A stretch of DNA of 10,243 nt from Larix sibirica. Taxonomy: Eukaryota; Streptophyta; Pinopsida; Pinales; Pinaceae. The notes under the pieces are model-generated. The model did no database searches. It saw only the letters and a list, made by a program, of their open reading frames with translations, and was not told the DNA's origin. The DNA is taken from positions 1 to 10,243 of the forward strand of contig NWUY0303925424.1 of assembly GCA_004151065.3 (NCBI GenBank). The letters run 5' to 3'. A program made the position numbers and the translations under genes. How positions within the stretch are numbered: the first letter of the stretch is position 1; every line of letters starts with the position of its first letter. Below, piece after piece: positions 6,704 through 10,243 of the stretch.

Positions 6704-9700
6704 TTATGCTGATTGTAAACGCTTACAAAATGCTGCATAGCATGGTTGCTTGAATGCTGGATCCTCTTCAGGTGGTGGGGGTGGCTGACCATACACCATA
6801 TCACAACTCATATCCTCAAAATCTGTTTATGACAGTTACTCTTGTGAGAAACTCAAAACTTACTATCCCAGTGCATTTAGTTCAGTATGACAAGAAACCA
6901 AACAATTATCACCTAAGCCCTGAAGACATATGACACTGCTGTAGATTGTAGAATTGTTTTTCAGTACGTAGATTTCCGCAGTTAGTCATTATGGTAGTGA
7001 ATTTGTGGATATGAATTTAGAGTTTAGAACGTTCCCAACATTTCAAGTGGACACTCCACCCATCATCAGGGGATCCAATTAAAGCTTTTGTAAGATTGAA
7101 AAGAGTGAACCCTAGGATTGAATAAATAGATTACGAAGGAGATGACCATTAGAAAAGCTAACTTTTGTAAGATTGAAAAGAGTGAGACCTAGGATTGAAT
7201 AAATAGATAACAAAGGAGATGACCATTAGAAAATCTAAATCTTTTTCTAATGGTCATCTCCTTCAACTATAGGGCTCACTCTTTTCAATCTTACAAAAGC
7301 TTTAATTGGATCCCCTGATGATGGGTGGAGTTTCCACTCAAAACCTTGGGGACATTACTAAACTCTAACACAGTTCATATCTAGAAATTCAGTACAACAA
7401 TTCATGCATTGTCATTGATGCTGTAGTTATTAAGAATTCACTGGAAGGAATATAATCATTTTAGGGATAAAATATGAGGAAGCAGTTTTGTCAAAGTTTG
7501 TAGTGTAACAGGTGGTTAGAATTGAAATATGTGACTTATGCTTGGTCATTTGCAACAATAATCCTTCCCTAACTATTGTTCACTTTCAAGGTTAAGCCAT
7601 TTTAGAATCATCCTGACCCTAGGCTGTCAAAAACAACTAGCTAGTGTTAATTAATTGTTGATGTAGGCTTTATAATGCAACATATTTTTATTAAAAAAAT
7701 GTCCCTGGATGAGACTACTATTTTAATTAAAATACAAGCCAACAAGACTACATTTGAACTAGAGATAAGGATATTTATGCTATAGAAGTCTCCCGAAATG
7801 GGAAACACTTTGAGTGTCTTTGAAAGCACGCAACTCTGTACATTATAATGGAAATGGCTCCTATGGTAAAACTCCCATTTCACTGATCTGCTGAAGGGAC
7901 TAAATTGCAGTCATTTGATAGAACTTAGAATGATCCACATTTGGCAGTTATGAATAGCCACGATGGTGATATTCTGTGTATGAACTTAACAAAGACGTTA
8001 TTAGCAGAGACTTTCCAAGTAGGAAATATTGTTTCTAGAACTATAGGAAAGTGAGGAGGACAAAAGTTGATGGCTAAATTTCCATGGATACAAAACATAA
8101 GATAATGAATGAAAAGGAAACCTGATGATAAAAGTTCAAAGACAGTTATCTGTGGGAGGCAAAATGGAAGCTGTAATCTCTTGAAAGGAAAAAGGCGACG
8201 CAATAAGTACTTACTATGTTCTGTGTTTATGGAAGTACGTGGGAGTTTGTGACTCTGTTGGGATTGACCATCTGTTACCTAGTCTCATAATTTTCTAATA
8301 TATGTAGTTAACTTACAGCCCTTGTAGATTTTGTGAATGACGATAAGATTTTTTATTTCGATAAGATGGTCATAGTCAAATAATAGCCAACATGGATGGC
8401 TAAGTTGATGGCTAAATTACAGTGGATGCAAAAAATAAGCTAACAAATGATTTAAAGAAAACTGATGGGAAAAGTCCAAAGACAACTAGCAGTGGAAGGG
8501 AAAATGGAAGATGTAATTTCTTGAAAGGAAAAAAAAGTGATTCAATAAGAAGTACTTACTATGTTCTTTGTTTATGCAAGTACGTGGTAGTTTGTGACTG
8601 CTGGAATTGACCATTCTTCTACCTAGTCTCATAAATTTCTAACATATGTAGGTAACTTACAACCCTTATAGATTTTGTGATTGGGGATAAGATTTTGGAT
8701 TTCTATAAGATGGTCATAGTCAAATAATAGCCACTATGGTTGACTTCCTGTTCAGCTCTGGACGAACTTTTTTATAGCTAGTGTGTGACATGATTCAGCA
8801 ATCTGTGGTCGTGTATTTGTCGAGTTAGAGGAAAACAAAATGGTGAAGACACACACACACAAGGCAAGAAATGTGCAGGCAATAGCTTGTGGGGTTTGGG
8901 TACACACACACACACACACACAAGGAAAGAAATGCGCAGGCAATAGCTTGTGGGGTTTGGGTACAGAAAAGGGAGTTATGCCCTCTTTAGCAGGTTACGA
9001 ACTGTGACAATCTGCTAGAGAAGAACAAAGTTCTGTCCATTGGATACGATAAAGAGCCATAAGGATTATTTTAGGGTATAATCAGTTAACTTTATGTTTT
9101 CATCTGCAAATGGGATACAGCTACAAATGTGATGTGAACTGATGCCCTTCTTTTGTTTGAAAGTGAAATGGAAGACCTCTGCCCCAAAAGATCATAAATA
9201 ACCCATTGTTGGATGCCTTTTTTTGACATATTGAGATGGTCCATTGAGGTATTAACTATACTTTAACATGAATGATTGTTAACAGGATCCCTGGAAAGAA
9301 TTCAAAAGTTGGGATCATATAACAACTGAAACAAATTGCAGTGGCACCATAGCTATCTGTAGAGCCATTTTAAAAGTTTGTGATTTAATTCTTCAATGTC
9401 TGGAAAGTTCAGATGAAACTTAAATGAATAAAAACAAAGATATTCATCTGTAGATAAGCTGAACGGAAAAGGACAGAGAAAGAATGCACATACTTGGTGT
9501 CATGGTTAGAGGTAGACCAAATTCATTAGTGAAGAAATCCTGAGTAGGGAGCTTGCACATGTTGACGCACATTCCAACACATCCACTATTCTCTAAATAC
9601 CTGTTCAAATTCATGTCAGACTTCCTTGTCAGCAATTCTAGACAGCAATTCTTAAGTGCCTTCAACCTTTTATATATGCTGTGTTTTCAATAAGCACATA

Positions 9701-9879
9701 TGGTGTAGTTGTATCATAGTACCCTCCCACAGCATGGACTGGTGCTTAATTCATCGGATGAAATTTTTTTAATTTTGCCAGTTTTATGCCAAAAAGAGAT
9801 CCATTTAATTACAGTACCTGCATTTTTTTATGTGCACTCCACTCTTCTGTTTGACCCCATTTACCTCCACTTCCACCAC
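6704..9879 (-). CDS. D27-like: D27-like carotenoid (beta-carotene) isomerase, C-terminal three exons
   Basis: The family (DWARF27, DUF4033) comprises plastid iron-dependent isomerases that interconvert all-trans and 9-cis beta-carotene; DWARF27 itself opens strigolactone synthesis. Exons on the minus strand are 9879-9818 ([20 protein letters not shown]), 9600-9494 ([35 protein letters not shown]) and 6822-6704 ([38 protein letters not shown], stop). Arg and Asn codons are rebuilt across the junctions: AG/G (phase 2) and A/AT (phase 1). The donors are GTACTG and GTATGT, and the acceptors ACAG and ACAG. The start of the first exon at TTAG/GTG is fixed by an in-frame TAG just upstream. About 95 residues are present, with the family's conserved Cys-rich block and the NFEDMSC and KQPC motifs. 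The transit peptide and the rest of the domain lie beyond 10243. There are no stops or frameshifts, so the part seen looks functional. The text resembles the D27-LIKE1 group more than DWARF27 itself, from memory of the family. The substrate is therefore uncertain. Confidence 0.9.
7085..7238. repeat. 77-bp tandem duplication inside the foldback left arm
   Basis: Unit 1 is 7085-7161 and unit 2 is 7162-7238, both starting CTTTTGTAAGATTGAAAAGA. They differ at 5 of 77 positions. The right arm has only one copy of this segment, about 15 nt shorter. Confidence 0.85.
7214..7263. repeat. perfect 20-bp hairpin at the centre of the foldback
   Basis: AAGGAGATGACCATTAGAAA (7214-7233) pairs with its exact reverse complement at 7244-7263 across a 10-nt loop. 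It is the turn of the larger inverted repeat. Confidence 0.8.
8065..8738. repeat. about 340-bp tandem duplication in the intron
   Basis: Unit A starts AGTTGATGGCTAAATT at 8065 and unit B starts with the same 16 bases at 8403. Both end in GGTCATAGTCAAATAATAGC shortly before 8389 and 8733. By eye they agree at roughly four fifths of positions, with small indels. AGTACTTACTATGTTCT and TACCTAGTCTCATAA-type blocks are shared. It is noncoding. Confidence 0.85.
8849..8963. repeat. 61-bp duplication with (AC)n microsatellites
   Basis: (AC)6 at 8849-8860 is followed by AAGGCAAGAAATGTGCAGGC and AATAGCTTGTGGGGTTTGGG. The same block recurs 61 bp later after (AC)10 at 8902-8921, with two mismatches in 42 bp. 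Microsatellite and flank were duplicated together, and the AC tracts then differed in length. Confidence 0.9.
9601..9817 (-). other. intron of the D27-like gene (217 bp, phase 2)
   Basis: It begins GTACTG at 9817 and ends TTGAACAG at 9601 on the minus strand. Splicing turns TGC-AG and G-TAT into Cys-Arg-Tyr, the expected KKCRYLE text of the family. Without this splice the frame would read [11 protein letters not shown], which does not fit the family. Confidence 0.85.
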
Positions 9880-10243
9880 CTAACTTTGATAATAACATAG
9901 CATAAAATATGTAAGCATCTTGATAAGCAACCTCCAAATAAAATATGCATCTATTCTTAATTTGGTACGAAAGCAACCTGAAATAGAATATGCTGGCACT
10001 GGTATGAATATTTGTTACCCCTCACACTGTGATGCATAAGAAACTTTAATTCACTCAACAACAAAAGGTAACCAGAGACCCACTTTATGCTGAGCAGTAG
10101 TTTACATGAAAAAGCAAAAATATTTAGTATTTTCCTTTATTTTCCCTTCACGTTGGAATTAGGTTTGATTAATATGGACCGTGTTGCCGCCTAAAACACA
10201 CTTGACCACGGGTAAGTCTCCCAACCGCTATGTGTGTTCTTGA
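9880..10243 (-). other. part of an upstream intron of the D27-like gene
   Basis: The acceptor TTAG at 9883-9880 follows a T-rich tract. I searched the minus strand up to 10243 for the preceding exon (usually ending in WLMGPC-type text) and found none, so this intron is longer than 364 bp. The last 90 bases are richer in GC and contain an imperfect hairpin AACACAC/GTGTGTT (10195-10201 and 10232-10238). Confidence 0.6.

Larger units (their letters stand above)
7018..7367. mobile_element. foldback (MITE-like) element with long inverted repeat
   Basis: The arms begin TAGAGTTTAG (7018-7027) and end CTAAACTCTA (7358-7367). After a diverged segment, 7053-7108 and 7276-7331 form a 56-bp perfect inverted repeat. 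Weaker similarity (GATATGAA, TGAATTT) extends the arms outwards to about 6998 and 7391. There is no coding capacity and no clear target-site duplication, so I call it a foldback or MITE-like repeat rather than a named family. It lies inside the D27-like last intron. Confidence 0.65.
6823..9493 (-). other. last intron of the D27-like gene (2671 bp, phase 1)
   Basis: It begins GTATGT at 9493 and ends AACAG at 6823 on the minus strand. It carries a foldback element (about 7018-7367), a tandem duplication of about 340 bp (8065-8738) and an (AC)n-bearing 61-bp duplication (8849-8963). The stretches 7370-8064 and 8970-9490 show nothing I can name. Open frames at 7647-7883, 7925-8203, 8422-8610 and 8752-8943 are chance frames in intron sequence or repeats. 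Confidence 0.85.

Noticed and set aside
6938-7426. GCTGTAG direct repeat on both sides of the foldback as a target-site duplication
   Set aside because: The copies at 6938-6944 and 7420-7426 are not adjacent to the clear arm ends and the surrounding match is weak.
8752-8943. Minus-strand frame with repeated Cys-Val residues
   Set aside because: The residues are a translation of the AC microsatellites inside an intron.
9444-9665. 73-residue open frame as a complete small gene
   Set aside because: Its middle is a D27-like exon (9494-9600); the ends are intron read-through past good splice sites.

Overview
The window is nuclear DNA of a land plant, most likely a seed plant with a large, repeat-rich genome. 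It is AT-rich and has no bacterial-style operons. It carries spliced coding sequence with GT-AG introns, one 2.67 kb intron, a plant CACTA transposon terminus, decayed mobile-element coding remnants and several duplications. A gymnosperm would fit the long intron and the style of the degraded ORFs, but the sequence alone does not settle this.

Layout. Positions 62-829 (minus) hold a decayed ORF with seven in-frame stops, not assigned to a family. Positions 960-3402 are a CACTA (En/Spm) element end: a terminal motif whose reverse complement begins CACTACAAGGAAAA lies at 3389-3402, behind about 2.4 kb of degenerate subterminal repeats rich in GCACCG/CGGTGC words. These include about five 150-bp tandem units at 1326-2046. 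The decayed ORF lies just inside this array and may be the element's cargo; the other element end is not in the window. Positions 3403-5300 are flanking DNA with three weak, broken coding remnants and possible tRNA-derived fragments. Positions 5300-6680 show no gene I can support.

The one convincing functional gene is on the minus strand: the last three exons of a D27-like carotenoid isomerase (DUF4033 family), at 9879-9818, 9600-9494 and 6822-6704. The splice phases match and there are no internal stops. The 5' exons lie beyond position 10243. The exons are short and separated, so no single open reading frame reveals them; I found them from the conserved text around [17 protein letters not shown] and KQPC.

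The 2671-bp last intron of this gene (6823-9493) is structurally busy. It holds a foldback element with a 56-bp perfect inverted repeat and a nested 77-bp tandem duplication, a diverged tandem duplication of about 340 bp, and a 61-bp duplication whose two copies carry (AC)6 and (AC)10. If transcribed with the gene, the foldback would form a long intronic RNA hairpin. I found no wholly new gene system. The most interesting points are the hidden D27-like gene, its hairpin-bearing intron, the CACTA subterminal array, and the TAG/TGA-only decay of the ORF beside it.
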